From: Apteryx mantelli
Taxonomy: Eukaryota; Chordata; Aves; Apterygiformes; Apterygidae
NCBI RefSeq assembly: GCF_036417845.1
Contig: NC_089985.1
Span: forward strand, 29,284,583 to 29,348,582
DNA: 64,000 nucleotides
Reading direction: 5' to 3'
Below, in pieces: positions 1 through 12,500 of the stretch. The position numbers were made by a program, and so were the translations under genes. The notes below the pieces were generated by a model. It ran no database searches, had not been told where the DNA came from, and saw only the letters and a program-made list of their open reading frames with translations. The stretch's first letter is position 1. Each line of letters starts with the position of its first letter.

Positions 1-2934
1 GAATATAAAATAGATTCTGACTATGTGATGCCTCTATGAATTCATCTGTTACCTGCAGAACATGCATCTTTCCCATTAGAAAGTAGATGAAAACCATGTT
101 ATAAACATATGTCTCTACTTGTTTTTAGATATGCAAAAGAGTATCATCTCTTCTACATCCGTGGGTATACAGACATAATAGCACTTACTATATTTCTCCT
201 ACACACTTTATAACCTCCAGGGTAAACCTGTGAAATGCTATTGATATTTCACTCCTGTTTTCACGAAACACTCTGCTCCCATTTACCTCAACTGCAATTG
301 CCTGCAAGACGCGCTTATAAATTTAAGTTGGAATGTAACAGACTAGTGTGAACATATGGACATCTGGGATTACTTCTCTGGCAATATATTTACTTCTCCT
401 ACGTAAAAATAAGTATGAATCTCTTTTTCCTAACAAAGGAAGATGTTTTTTATGACTCACTTGAAAACAAACCTGTTTCTGAAACTCAGAACTAAATGCT
501 GTTGAGTTTTATAACAAGGGAATAAGTTGCGTCTTTGGACTTAATCCGTAGAAAAGATCCACTGTGTATAGAAACAGCACAGGCAGAAGAACTGGATTCC
601 TTCATGCTGTTTTCCCCTAATATGCTTCTTGTGTGGAAGGCAGAGGGTCTTATTCTTGTCCACAAATGTGTGTGAGGAAAGATATTCAAGAAACCATTGT
701 TCTTGTCATCCACATAACAAACTGGCAGTGCAAATACACAGAGTGTCCCAAAGGACAGATGGCTGATGAACAGACCCCTTGTCTTGCCAAAGAGCAGGAA
801 TCATAAGCCTGCATTTGGATGTTTCTGCATCTCTAGCTGCAAGCCTTGTGACCAGGCCTTTCTTTAAGGAGGTGAGGTCCCCACAATAACTCTCTCAATG
901 AAGAGAGCAACAGAGGCTCCATACACAAGAACTCAATATTCTGTTCAACTTAACTGATATCTGCTAAGAAGATACAAAGCATGGAAAAACCAGCACAATA
1001 TTGTAAGATTTGCTTTCTTAGAAATCAGGCTACAAATTTGTAATGTGATTAAGTATTAGTGTTCAAGGAAATTTTCAATTTACTACAACAACAAGAAAGA
1101 GATAAAATGCTTGCATTTTATCCTCAGCTAAACAAATATTTTGCGTTTCTAATGGACACATGATTCACACTAATATGTGCCTAGAGCATATAAAAAGTTA
1201 GGAACAATAAGATTAATGACATGCTCATAAATTTTCACTTACGAGTTTGTTTTTGAAGTTAAAAGCTGTCATCATAGAAATGACTAAATATTTTATGTTT
1301 ACAGAAAGAAAAATTTATATTTACAACACACAAAGTAACATATTTTCTGAAGCATAGCTTTTGTATACAGGTCATCCAGTGATGTTCCATGTGTGTAGAT
1401 TTTGTTCCTATAGTCAGTTTTATAAGAATAAAGAGGAGTGCATACTGAATAATTTCTTACCTGACCATCTTTATTTAGCTGATGCTGCTTCCAAGTCTAT
1501 TGATGTACACATAAAGGGGAGCTGGATCAGCTTTAAATTTCTGAGCTCTACATTAGAGCTGAAAATGTCCTTATTGTAAAGGAAAAAATAAGGAAATTTG
1601 CATATCATAGGGAATATGTAGGAAATAGTGCAAATAGTAGAGAGGAAAGGGATATCGCGCATTTCTGTCATAAATATTATCTACATCTATTGATAGCCAA
1701 AGACAGCTCAGGACCAAAAAAATTAGTGGAAATATTTCCTATGCTGACTGCTGGAAAAAGAGATAATTGTGTAAGTTATAGCAAGTCATAATTTTATTGC
1801 TGAACACAGAGCTGGCCTAGGGAGATCCTGGGGCTCAGGGAACCAAATTTGACTACTTACTTACTAACTGGAACTCAGCCGAAGGGAGAATCTTGGCCTA
1901 TGGGTACATGTAGGTTTCTGGTTATGAATAACTTTCTGAATTTTAAATGAGATGAAGAACATATGGCATCAACTCAAAATAAAACTGGTGGGTAGGAAGT
2001 GCTCAGTTCTCTCATTCTTTTAGAACAGTATTTACTAGTGAGTAAATCCTACTGTCTTTGGATCTGGATCTCCTTCCTAAACTGGTACAAGGAAGTAAAT
2101 TCAGAGTAATTCTGTTCAAGTCAGTAGTGCTACTGACGTAAAGCACTGTAAGTGAAAAGATGCTCTCTTCTCTCTGGGGATATTTTCTACATCTCCTCTT
2201 ATTAGTGAGAGTAGAGTGGTTGCTTGCTAGAAAATTAGATGATTACACTCTCTGTCGTTATTCCTCATTAGGCAAAAGACGAAAATGCTCTGTTTCTTAA
2301 TTCCTCGTATGTTCCACTAGATACTCATGAGAAAACTTAACTGACAGCTCATGAACAATCGTCATTAATTTCACAGTACTTTTTATTCCAATTGGTAGAG
2401 GTTACTAGCAAGCTAGTTTATGTCCATTGTATGGGTGCTCTTCCTTGTAATTAACGATTTGCTAATATAGTTACATCTCTGCTGGGTTATTAGACTGTTT
2501 GCATAGATTTTCTTCTTGTTTTAGAAAAGCAAAATCATTAATTATATTGTCAAAGAAGAAATCCTGCTGATAAGATTTTTTCTGGTTTTGAACCATACTC
2601 ACACTGCCTGTTTTAGGTATATAACTCTGCATTTCAGTGTTTGAGAAATACAGTGAGAAACAGGTAGTTAGACCCCCTAGTAACTGATGGAGAAAGGAAG
2701 GTGCCTTTGGGAGGACTGATTCAGATTTTCACCTGTGTAGGGCAGCTAGCCAATAGGAAATGCTATCTGTAAACATCAATAGTAATTGTACAAAGAAAGG
2801 TCCAAGCAGATCTCTGGTTCAGAACTGTGGACCAGGCACCTTCATCTACTCTGAATTCAGAACACCAGGTCCTCTCCCAAGGGTCAAGGACCAGTGTAAT
2901 GACCAGTGATGGAGGAGCTCTCCTTTGGCTAGCT

Positions 2935-3055
2935 CGACTAGCAGGAAGAATACCTGCCCAGAAAATAGGAAACCTGAGGTCTATGTTCTGTTACCCAGAA
3001 GAAATTTGAACCACTGCTTGCCCTTCCCAGAACAGTGCTCTAGCTACCAGGGTAA
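2935..3055 (+). repeat. possible old SINE-like fragment
   Basis: The part 'atttgaaccactgc', then 'cttcccagaacagtgctcta' and 'gctaccagggta', resembles an old amniote repeat of the form 'gattcgaacccatgtctcc ... agtgctctaaccactgggcta'. It is diverged, its borders are unclear, and confidence is low. Confidence 0.35.
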
Positions 3056-5059
3056 GAGCAGTAAGACAAATTATAAGACCATCCTATAGTTCTCTTGTTT
3101 AGGCTAGGCTTTGAAGAAAGCTATGTAAAATTCATAGGGCCAATGAGAATAAACAAGAGGAAACACAGCAATGTAGCCTGCTGATGTGGTAGCCCTTCCA
3201 CTCCGCATACAGATGATTGGGTACATACATCCAATAGGGAATTGTATCTGTGAAGCTTATCAGCCTGGGACAACAGACTGGAGATTTTGGGGAAGAGAGG
3301 TAGAAGCTGCGGAGTGAGAAAGAGGAAGAAGATGTATAGACTATGATGCAGAAAAGATAGCTTTACTGGAACAAAAAAACACTATTGCAAAGAATAGATT
3401 CTTTCTCCTTAAAAAGATTAACAGAATGGCTGCATTCAACAGAACATTTTACTAGTTGTTCCAGAGCACAAATTCTTGGCCAGGGATAGAGCAAGTTTTC
3501 TATGAGAAGCCTTTTACACAGCATGAGCTTGGCAGTGGGACTGCCATAGGTCAGTTGGCCACAAACACCTATGTCAGGCTTTGAGGGGACTGCAGACATT
3601 ATTTCTGCTTTAAGGTTTAGATATCAGGAGGAATGGTACTGCTTCCTTAGCCTGTGAGGTACTGACAGGAAATTAGTTCTTCTCAACATCCAGTTCTGTC
3701 CCTTTTACAAAGCCTGCTTTACTTAAGCACAATTAAATCCTGAAATAATTTCCATAGGAATATATCTGGGGGTTAAATAGATAACTTGACTCATACCTGG
3801 GCTGAACTAGTTATTCTTTGTGGGTGTAGTGCATATATGAATGTTCTTAAGGGCATTTTAAACAAAGAATCAGACAAAATTTGCTACTCCCATTTACTAT
3901 TTAAATTAAGACTTTACTTTTTCATATATATCCTTGTCACCCAGGCCACATGTCACAAATTAAAAAATTTATAAAGTAATTCCCACAAAAATATTCCTTC
4001 TTTTTTATTAAGGAATTAAATTATATTTATTAATGTGTATTCATTAATTCTACTATCTGCTCTACATTTACAAACAAAATTCAGCTGTACTTACTCTACT
4101 GAAATTAACAGTGTTAATGTTGGAAAAGAAATTACTGAAATCAGAAATTATCTACAAATGACTGAAAATGGAAAAAAAAGGTAGTAACTGGAATTAACTG
4201 GAAAATACTGAAGTGAGAAATTGTTTTTCGAGGGAAGGGTAAAAACTTACCAACATCTGAGATATTAAACAGAAAGTCAAACTGCAGTTTCTTCTCCACA
4301 AGTCATTTGAGTTCAATACACCAATCAGAGACATTTCATTACAGTGTTACTGGAGAGGAAGATATTTAGCATGCTTGAGCATGCTAGTACTGTAAGTGAC
4401 TTGCTGAATTTCAAGCTGACAGGTTCATGGTAAGCAAACCCTTTTCCTCTTGGAATTTTCCAAAGTGTGCTTGGAATCTAAACAACTTTCTAGTATTTGC
4501 ACTCAGCAGGAATATGGAATAATTTTGAAATTTCTGGTTTAGGGGTAACTTTATGTCTAGGCTCAAACTGAAAGGATAAATCAGTATGAAATCAGTGCTA
4601 CGGCCAATCAGAAGGATTTTTAAATGATAAAATCCAGACATTCTCAGATATTTGAAACAAATATATGAACTGGAAGTTCTTTCTATTTGCCTTTAAGTTA
4701 TCAAAATTCATGTTTTCACTTCTTCTCCCCAGCCATGACTGCTTGAAACTTACTTTGTTTTAAAGTGAGATTCTCATAATCACATGACTTCAAGGCTTTA
4801 TTAAAAGTACCACTACCATAAGTGTTGGCAGTATTGATTCTGCTGTCTGGAATTAAGAAATGGGAGAATCAGAAATTGGCAAAAATCCAAGATTTTCAAT
4901 GAGAGAAGTTATATGTTATGTATTCAGTTTTAAAAGGTAGAATCAAAAGAGAAGAATAAGGGCCTTATTTCTACTCAGGTAAGAAGTTCAGATAAAATTG
5001 AGTGACTTCTCCAGTATTCAAGGCTCTGAATTCTCACTGACTGAAATTAATAACTGACC

Positions 5060-5138
5060 ATTAAATGAAAGTAAACTAGTAATACAATGAAAGTAAAATA
5101 GTTTACAATGAAAGTAAATTAGTAATAAAGTAAAGATG
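5060..5138. repeat. imperfect tandem repeat, three copies
   Basis: Three imperfect copies of a unit containing 'aatgaaagtaaa' plus 'tagt' follow one another with spacing of about 23-24 bases. This is an AT-rich minisatellite-like patch inside AK5 intron 5. Confidence 0.6.
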
Positions 5139-5824
5139 GTGTAAGCAAGTGACCAGAATGGCAGAGCTGCTGCTGGCTGGTAAGCACTGCTGAAAATCTG
5201 AAAACATCACTGATGACACCTTAGAGTCTTCTTTTCTGCTCAAAATATAAGGGTGATAGGAACAGTGATATGAACAGAACTGGATAAAATAACAAAAAAG
5301 TGATCTTTAATTCAAATGTAAAATTCCTCAGATGTATAAATTGCTTTTTCTACATTTATTTTGGATTGACATTATTATTTGGAAGGAGGGTTTGTTCCCT
5401 GTGGCTTCTAGACCTGAACAGGAAAAGAAATACTGTGATTCTATGAGTGCAAATGATATCCTGGTTTCTCTTAAGCACTTTAATCACTGAGATGCAATGT
5501 GTTTTAATACTATTCTGCCTAGCAACGCTTCCAGTACTTACTGTCCACAGGAGACAGCCTGGCAACATAATAAGGAGGAAAACGTAATCTTTTAGCTATA
5601 CCTATGTTTGGGAATGTTAACATAAGTTGGTTTGCTTTGACTCATTTACTAAGAATAAAATTTCTTCCTAGAAAAATGTTCAGCTTCTGGATTAGTTGAA
5701 GGGATAAAAATGTGTTGGTAGTACCAAGAGCAATTACACATGAAGTTTAACAAGAATTCATTATCACTGTATATTTCAATACTATAACACTATGCAGGGC
5801 AGGTACTGTAACTAGAGTTCACAG

Positions 5825-5900
5825 ATACATATATACCTATATATACTTATATACTATTATATATTTTTATATATATACACACATATATATACTTATATAA
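5825..5900. repeat. TA-rich low-complexity repeat
   Basis: An interrupted (TA)n tract with 'tatatac' variants extends over about 75 bases in AK5 intron 5. Confidence 0.8.
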
Positions 5901-7889
5901 CTTTTTCAGAAAATAGATGATGAAAGCTCAAATAATGTCAAGTCTCATTAACAGCTGTGTAAGCTATAAAACTGAAGGGTTTTTTTTAGTATAAATAATT
6001 TTGCTTTTCTTATGTTAAAGGTGTCTGCAAACACAGCACACTTGTTTTTCACATACGCTTGCAAAAGAAACCAGACACCTCAGCCAACCTTTTCCTTTTC
6101 CACTATTAGTATGGTGAGCCATTCCTGATATAAAATTAGTTTTACTTTTTGTAATAACTCAGCACAGTTCATTCTGGTGAAAACCATGTTATTCATACAA
6201 GGAGATACATGGAAAATCCATACTATAATATATAAAACGGTTCAGTAAACAGAGTTTGGGGAACTCTATAGCATATTTGGGAGCAAGATGGATTTCCCCC
6301 TTCTCTTTCAGTTGTTTAGCATCCACTGTCCACACCATGCAATGGCAGGGACAGGGGAGGTGGTGTGGCTTAGATCAGAAAATGTGCAGGCTTTCTCCTG
6401 GTCCGCCTGCCACCGACCGCTGCAGCCAGTTCACATCTAGTTCAAGTTTTGATTTCCTGGCTCTTTATGTGACACTGTGCCCAGATATCTTCTTGACCCC
6501 ACTGCATAAAACCTCACAAACAGGGAAAACATAAGGGTAACAAAACAATATAGACTTATGATTAATAAAGACCACAAGCGCTCAGGTTTTTGCAGCCTCT
6601 TTTGTTTATAGGCCTCCCCTTCTACTCACATTTGTTCAGTCCCTGTTCCAGCCTTATCTATTCTCCCCCGTATCTTGTATCACTTATCTCTATTTCCATG
6701 TAGTTTAGTAACTCATCCTTCACATTCACCCCTGTAATTTGTTTTTTATTAGTACCTATATTCTTGGAGTTTGTTTTTTGCCTATGTAAATAAGGCCAAA
6801 GGAGGAAGGCTATAAAGTGGAAAATGCTACTTCTAAAATGAAAGCTTTTTTGCTTTTTCCAAGTTTCCATGGGATCGCGGACAAATACGCATCCCAACAC
6901 ACTTAAACAATAAAGAAAAAATTAATAGCCACCCTTGTTCCTGCTGCTCATTCTTTCCACTGGCATCTACTCTATATCCTATACGGTTGAAGAAGCTGAG
7001 AAGGCCAGCACATAGGTGGAATATTCTATTTACCTTACAGAAACTTACCATCTGTATTTTAATTTACTTCCTAAACTCCAGAAGTGTTTTAGCTGCTTTA
7101 TGGAACAAATAATAATGCACAGTCACTGTTCTAAAGTATACAATTTCATATTAGAATCCACGTAATCAAAACAATTAACAGTTGTGAAGAGATCATGAAG
7201 TGAGGGAAAATGGTTAACTAAATAACTCCTATTTCATGAATCTTTCGACAGTTCCCCTAAATGTAACCTTTAAAATGGCTTGTTATACAACCTTTTCTGT
7301 TGTTTTCAGGTACATAAGCATGCAACTGTTTTAAAGAAAACCTCTAAAAGAGTAACTGTTTGTCCATGATGAAATTAATAAGAATTAGCTCTTATTCAGA
7401 ACTTTTTATCAATAGATCTCCATGTTCTAAAAAAGATGTCATTGTAAGAATAAGGCACATGTATTACAGAAATGTGATTTGACTATTTCCGTTTCATGGA
7501 ATTCCACCCTTTTCTTCTGAAATATGTTCCATTGCTTAATAGGTCTTTCTCTAATTAGAAAGTGTCTTACTATTTAGTCAAAACTTCCTTTGCTGAAATT
7601 TCAACTAATTACTTCTCATCTTGTCACTTTTGGCTAATGAGAACAATTTTGTACCTTCCTCATTATAAATTATGAATGGCTTCTACACACTGCTAGCAAG
7701 AAAGCTATAACATTTATAAGCCATGGAAAACACCAGTCACATCTTTAATTGCAGACCCACACAAATTATGGCAACAGTTAATTACTGAATTCTCCACAAC
7801 TCAGTCGTGCTTTCCATTTAGGGATCTTTGAGCTCCTTAAAAATGTTAGCACGTTTAATGTAAATAATCTGACATGCCATGGATTACTA

Positions 7890-8040
7890 TCAGCCTCATA
7901 GCGATGGAAGATGGGTGCCACTGGGGAAGTAAGTGGCTCAGTACAATAAATCTGCGGCAGAGCTGTGGATGGGATCCGAGTCTGCTGATCTAAGTCTGCT
8001 GAAAATCGACTTCCGTTATCACAAGACCATGCTTCCTACG
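7890..8040 (+). repeat. ancient MIR/CORE-SINE-like fragment
   Basis: The segment follows the order of a familiar amniote repeat. A phrase like 'aagtggctc' is followed by 'ggcagagctg', 'gggat' and 'gagtctgctga', ending in 'acaagaccatgcttcct'. That last part resembles the repeat ending 'actagaccatgctgcct'. It is strongly diverged. The family assignment is from memory and uncertain. Confidence 0.45.
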
Positions 8041-9410
8041 TGAGCAGCTTTATGGCTTACTAAACAGAGAATTTTAAAGAAATAACAAGCATATTTTATT
8101 TCTTTATAATATAAAGCCAAGATAAAACATTGAGCATATCCCACTGGTTTAAATAGGTGTTGTATGTTGAAAAAACTTCTGTCAGTCCTTCCACTCTCAC
8201 GTCCCCCGTTCTTCTTTCATCAGACACAACATCAATGCAAAATCACAGCCCCAAGAAATAAGCTTAAGTCACACAATTGCACAATATACTGGAAAAGAAA
8301 CGGAGGCAAGGAAATGACCATTAAGCCTAAATTTCTCTTCTCTGTTTCATTTATAACATAGATAATCTTCTCTTTTGTTAATTATAAGGCGATATAGCTG
8401 GCAGTCATTGGCCATATTCTGTAATAACTATTTTGTCTGTTTCCTTTAATTTCCTCAATTCAGTCTTCTAAATTTTGCCCAGAACAATACCTTATAAAAG
8501 CACACTAATGAAATGTCTCATTAGCTGCTTTCCTTTGTTACTTCTGTCTTGGCAATGCCGCTTAGAATTCAAAGTACAGAAATGGTAGTACAGTAGCGAT
8601 TGTGAAGTACTTTGAAATGTTTTGCCTGAAGGGCACTCTAGAAATTCAGCACTGAAATTGTAACCTTTGCTTGTGACCATAACTGTTACGTTAATGGTGT
8701 TTGATCAGAAAATGGCATAAGCTGTTTGTTTCTCCACTGAATTTAAGCATTTTTACATTAGTTTAAGATACACGTGTGAAAAAAACATCCAAACAGAACT
8801 CGGGAATACAGTTTTAGTGACTAAATCTTAGAACTGTAGTTTATAATAACGAAAACCAACCAAGTTTCTTAAAAAAAAAAAGCATTATTTCTTGTTTGGA
8901 AAAACTTGCAAAACATAGGCAATTTTAATCCTTATTTTATACCAGTCTTTTCAGTGCACTGTAATAACCTTGAGATTAAATGCATTATGAAGATATGCAC
9001 TAATTAAAATATGTTTCTCTTTAATGTCAATTAAATTGAACAAATAGATATGGAAAGATAATGTTTCTTCCTCTTTCTAAATTATTAATATCTGAAAAAT
9101 ATTAGTTGTTAGATTTGATGTTATTTTCTCCTTCATCTTGAGAGGATTTTCATTACTGAAACAGGAGGCTTGGATTATTGGTTATATTATCACACTGTCT
9201 TTTTACAGAATATTCTGTCTTTATACTGTATAACGTAAGCCAAAAGAATAACCTTTTGTCAACCTGTAATTATGCACTTGCAAAGATTTAAAGAGGAATG
9301 CTCAGTTAGAAATAACATCTAGTCCTTCTTGGAATCTGCCTGTTAATTTGACAAAGCTTAACTGTTGTAGAGACATATCAGTTATTTTAAGAACAAAAAC
9401 AATCTCTTAC

Positions 9411-9524
9411 TTGGTCCTCAAAGGAGATTGCCTGGGCAACGTCTCTGGGAAATCCATCAATCACTATACCCTCTTCATCAGGGATCTGCATTAATTTCTG
9501 CTTTATCTCAGTTATGGTTGTTTC
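9411..9524 (-). CDS. AK5: AK5 coding exon 5
   Basis: The acceptor TGAAAG precedes GAAACA and the donor GTAAGAG follows GACCAA. It encodes 38 residues starting ETTITEIKQKL. It carries the DGFPRD motif, in which the arginine of adenylate kinases contacts nucleotide phosphate, and it ends at SFEDQ. The next expected exon, with the LID and core sequence, was not found in positions 1-9410. Confidence 0.94.
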
Positions 9525-12500
9525 CTTTCACAGAGAGAAAAAATATTTATTTAGTTTTGTAAAGAGGTTTTCTTAATGATGCACATTAATAAAGCATTTA
9601 CAAATCCTTAGAAAGCAAACATTAACTCAGGATAGGCTTAATGCTGTTGTACCTGAGGGGCCAGTTCTCCAGTAGTAATTATTTTAGCAATCAGACTCCA
9701 TTTTCTATTGCTGCTCGTGCTGTGGATCTTCTTCCTTAACAATTCACCAACCGATATGTAGTTAAATCCATAACGTTCTGCTATTTTCAAACTTTGTGTT
9801 CCTTTACCACTTCCTGGACCACCTGTTGTTAATTATAAGCAAAACATTACATTAAACTTCTATCTAAAGTACCCAATCCTACATGAAATCACTGGTATCA
9901 GCACCAATGTCCCAACCATTATTAGAGCAAATCTTGCAATTTTCCATGTCATTAGAAATGGTTCTCATCCAGGCCCCAGGCCAGAACACAAAGGTAATAA
10001 TTTGTAAAAATACAAATCTATCCAAGAAGAAAAAACGCACATGCTCTTTCAGGCATGATACCATTCTAAAGCTGTTCCTTCAAGGGAATTTTTCTTTATT
10101 TCTAGTAGAGAAACAAACCACACCTTTCCTGAACTCTGAATCCAAATGTAGAGCCATATAGTCTGAAGACCTTATTTATGATAGAAAGAATCACACTTGG
10201 TTAAATGTGCTAGTAAAACCAATGGACTATTCATGAAATAGAACATATAAAATCTGCTCCTAATTACGTGGCATGAGTTTCTGAGGTTTTTTAATTTTAA
10301 AATACATCAAATTATTAAATAATCAGCTGAGATGTTTCCATAGTGATTTGTTACAAGGACTTTCTATTGAACCATGCATACTTCTGGTATTGATGCTTGA
10401 AGCATCTGATGGGGATACAATTTGTTAGGCTCAGCTTGCTGGACAGCATGAATAAAGAGACCCTTCAATATAGCACAGGCAGAGTATGCATCAAAATCAC
10501 AGAAAACAGCTACACAAGATAGCAAGAAATGCTGAAGTGAAGGTCAGCTGAACAGCAGAAGCAAGAATACCTGTAAACAAAATATCAAAACAGGTCTGAA
10601 CTAAAAGGACATGTTATGATGGAAAGGACAGTTAATAGAGAAATTGGAATCTATTATGTAAAAATAGGGGGTTGTTTTGATAAAAGTAAGTATTTTTATA
10701 TAGAAAAGTGTATGTTATTGAATAGCGTAACAAAGCAAAACTAAAACAGATGTTTTGACATGAATTTCCAACACTTACTAGCTATATTTTGAGGTGTTCT
10801 GCCTGAAAGTACTGAATTTTATTTCAGCAGATAAGGAATCAAGAGCTATTAAAAATATAATGATACTCATTTTCTATGAACTTTAAAAAATGCAGCAACG
10901 CAGTGAAAGTAAATATGAATACAATGAGATGCTTGCTAGCAATCACAAAACTCTTTCTTATATTATCCATAAATAGCTTTTAATAATCTATATAATTAAC
11001 AGAGATTTGACTGCAAGATAGGCTCTACAGTATTTCTTCATATACGGTTATGACATTTTCTGTGTAACCAGCTTCATACCTGTACCCCAGTTACATGACA
11101 GAGAGCTTTCAGTTTCACCAGCAATCACTAGGAACTCTTCTGTACCCCTGACCCTAGTGGTGGTAACTCTCCACCGGGCTTTTGCAACTCAAATCTGGAC
11201 CCATTTGAGGAGAATGTGCAGGAAAACTTGAGCATTGTTAATGTGTCCCTGTACCCTGCTCACAGATTAGTTACACCCTTAGGTAAAGAATGCTTTATCA
11301 CTGTTCAGCTAGTTTAAATAATGCTTAAATCAAGCTAGATTAAGAGAATGCAAATATGAGCAGATATTCATAACATCCAAATAGACAATACAGTTACTAA
11401 TGTTCATGAAACAGACAAGCAAAGGAAAGAAAGAAAAGCTATGCCTTGTCTCCATACAGTATGGTTACAACAGAAAAATCTCTCCCTCATTCAGGCGACT
11501 TGCAGTTTCTCTCCTAACAAGATGCATGCTCTCTCTCTTCCGGCAGATTATGCTAATGGTAAAACGCTATTCTTCCATTTCAAATCTTCAGGATGATCTA
11601 GATGAGCTTAATTTTTTCAATTCAAACTCTTTCTCTTATAGAAGATAATTTAGCTATCCTCTTAGTTAGAATAAAGGACGTTTCCCCTTTGTAGATTCAT
11701 AAGTGTCTGATATACTAGGAATTCTCTCCTCTGCTGAAGCAGCTTCAACACAGTTCTGCTGCAGTTAAGCGTAAAACTCTCCCCACTCCCTCTGATGGCA
11801 GTCCCAGCCTTCCCCAGGACAAATGCATTCCATCAAACCTTAAATTCTGTTTCACTCCTATGTCAAAAACATACCCGACAAAAATGTTTAAACAGGTTAA
11901 TTCTACGTAGCTTATAGTTTATTACTGTCTCTCGGTAATCGAGGATGATAGTAGGTTTGGAGTAACCGATTCTCAGTGTTTTTTTCTTAGGTGGACAATA
12001 ACCACAGCAAAAAGAAGTGCAGCTAATTGTTAGATGTTTGCTGCCAGTCTGTACGGAACAGATTTTTTCAGGTCAATGAGTAGGATTACTACTAGTTACC
12101 GGAATGTTTGCTGATTCTGTGGAAAGATTTCTGTAAATAGCTCTCTAGGTATTTGCAGCAACCTATTGCAATCTAATGAGTGTAACAAATAATATATGTT
12201 ATATATTATATGCATGTGTTTATATATATGGATTAGAGTTATTAGTATGAATTTAAATGGCTTTATTTACTAGCAATAATCCTAGCTAATGGACAAAAGG
12301 GGAGGTGGGTTGTGATTGTGTTTTGGAGCAAAGGGTTTATAAAACATACTGGAGCCAATGCTTTGTTTAATTCTTGCAAAGAGAAAACTTCCAAGAAAGG
12401 AAACTCAGCTTATATTCCTGGAGAGTTAATGCCTGTTTGAAACAAACTTTGTTGTATCACAGAAACAATGAAGATGCAAAACAAATACAGATAATATGTA

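Larger units (their letters stand above)
1..9410 (-). other. AK5 intron 5 (partial)
   Basis: At least 9.4 kb follow exon 5 without another AK5 exon that I can recognise. The block is AT-rich. It holds the repeat-like segments listed separately at 2,935-3,055, 5,060-5,138, 5,825-5,900 and 7,890-8,040. The 128-nt intron 4 (9,525-9,652) on the other side of exon 5 is unusually short by comparison. Confidence 0.75.

Noticed and set aside
2090..2165. Phrases like 'gtgctactgacgtaaagc' reminiscent of a reptile repeat
   Set aside because: Too short and too diverged to assign without a search.
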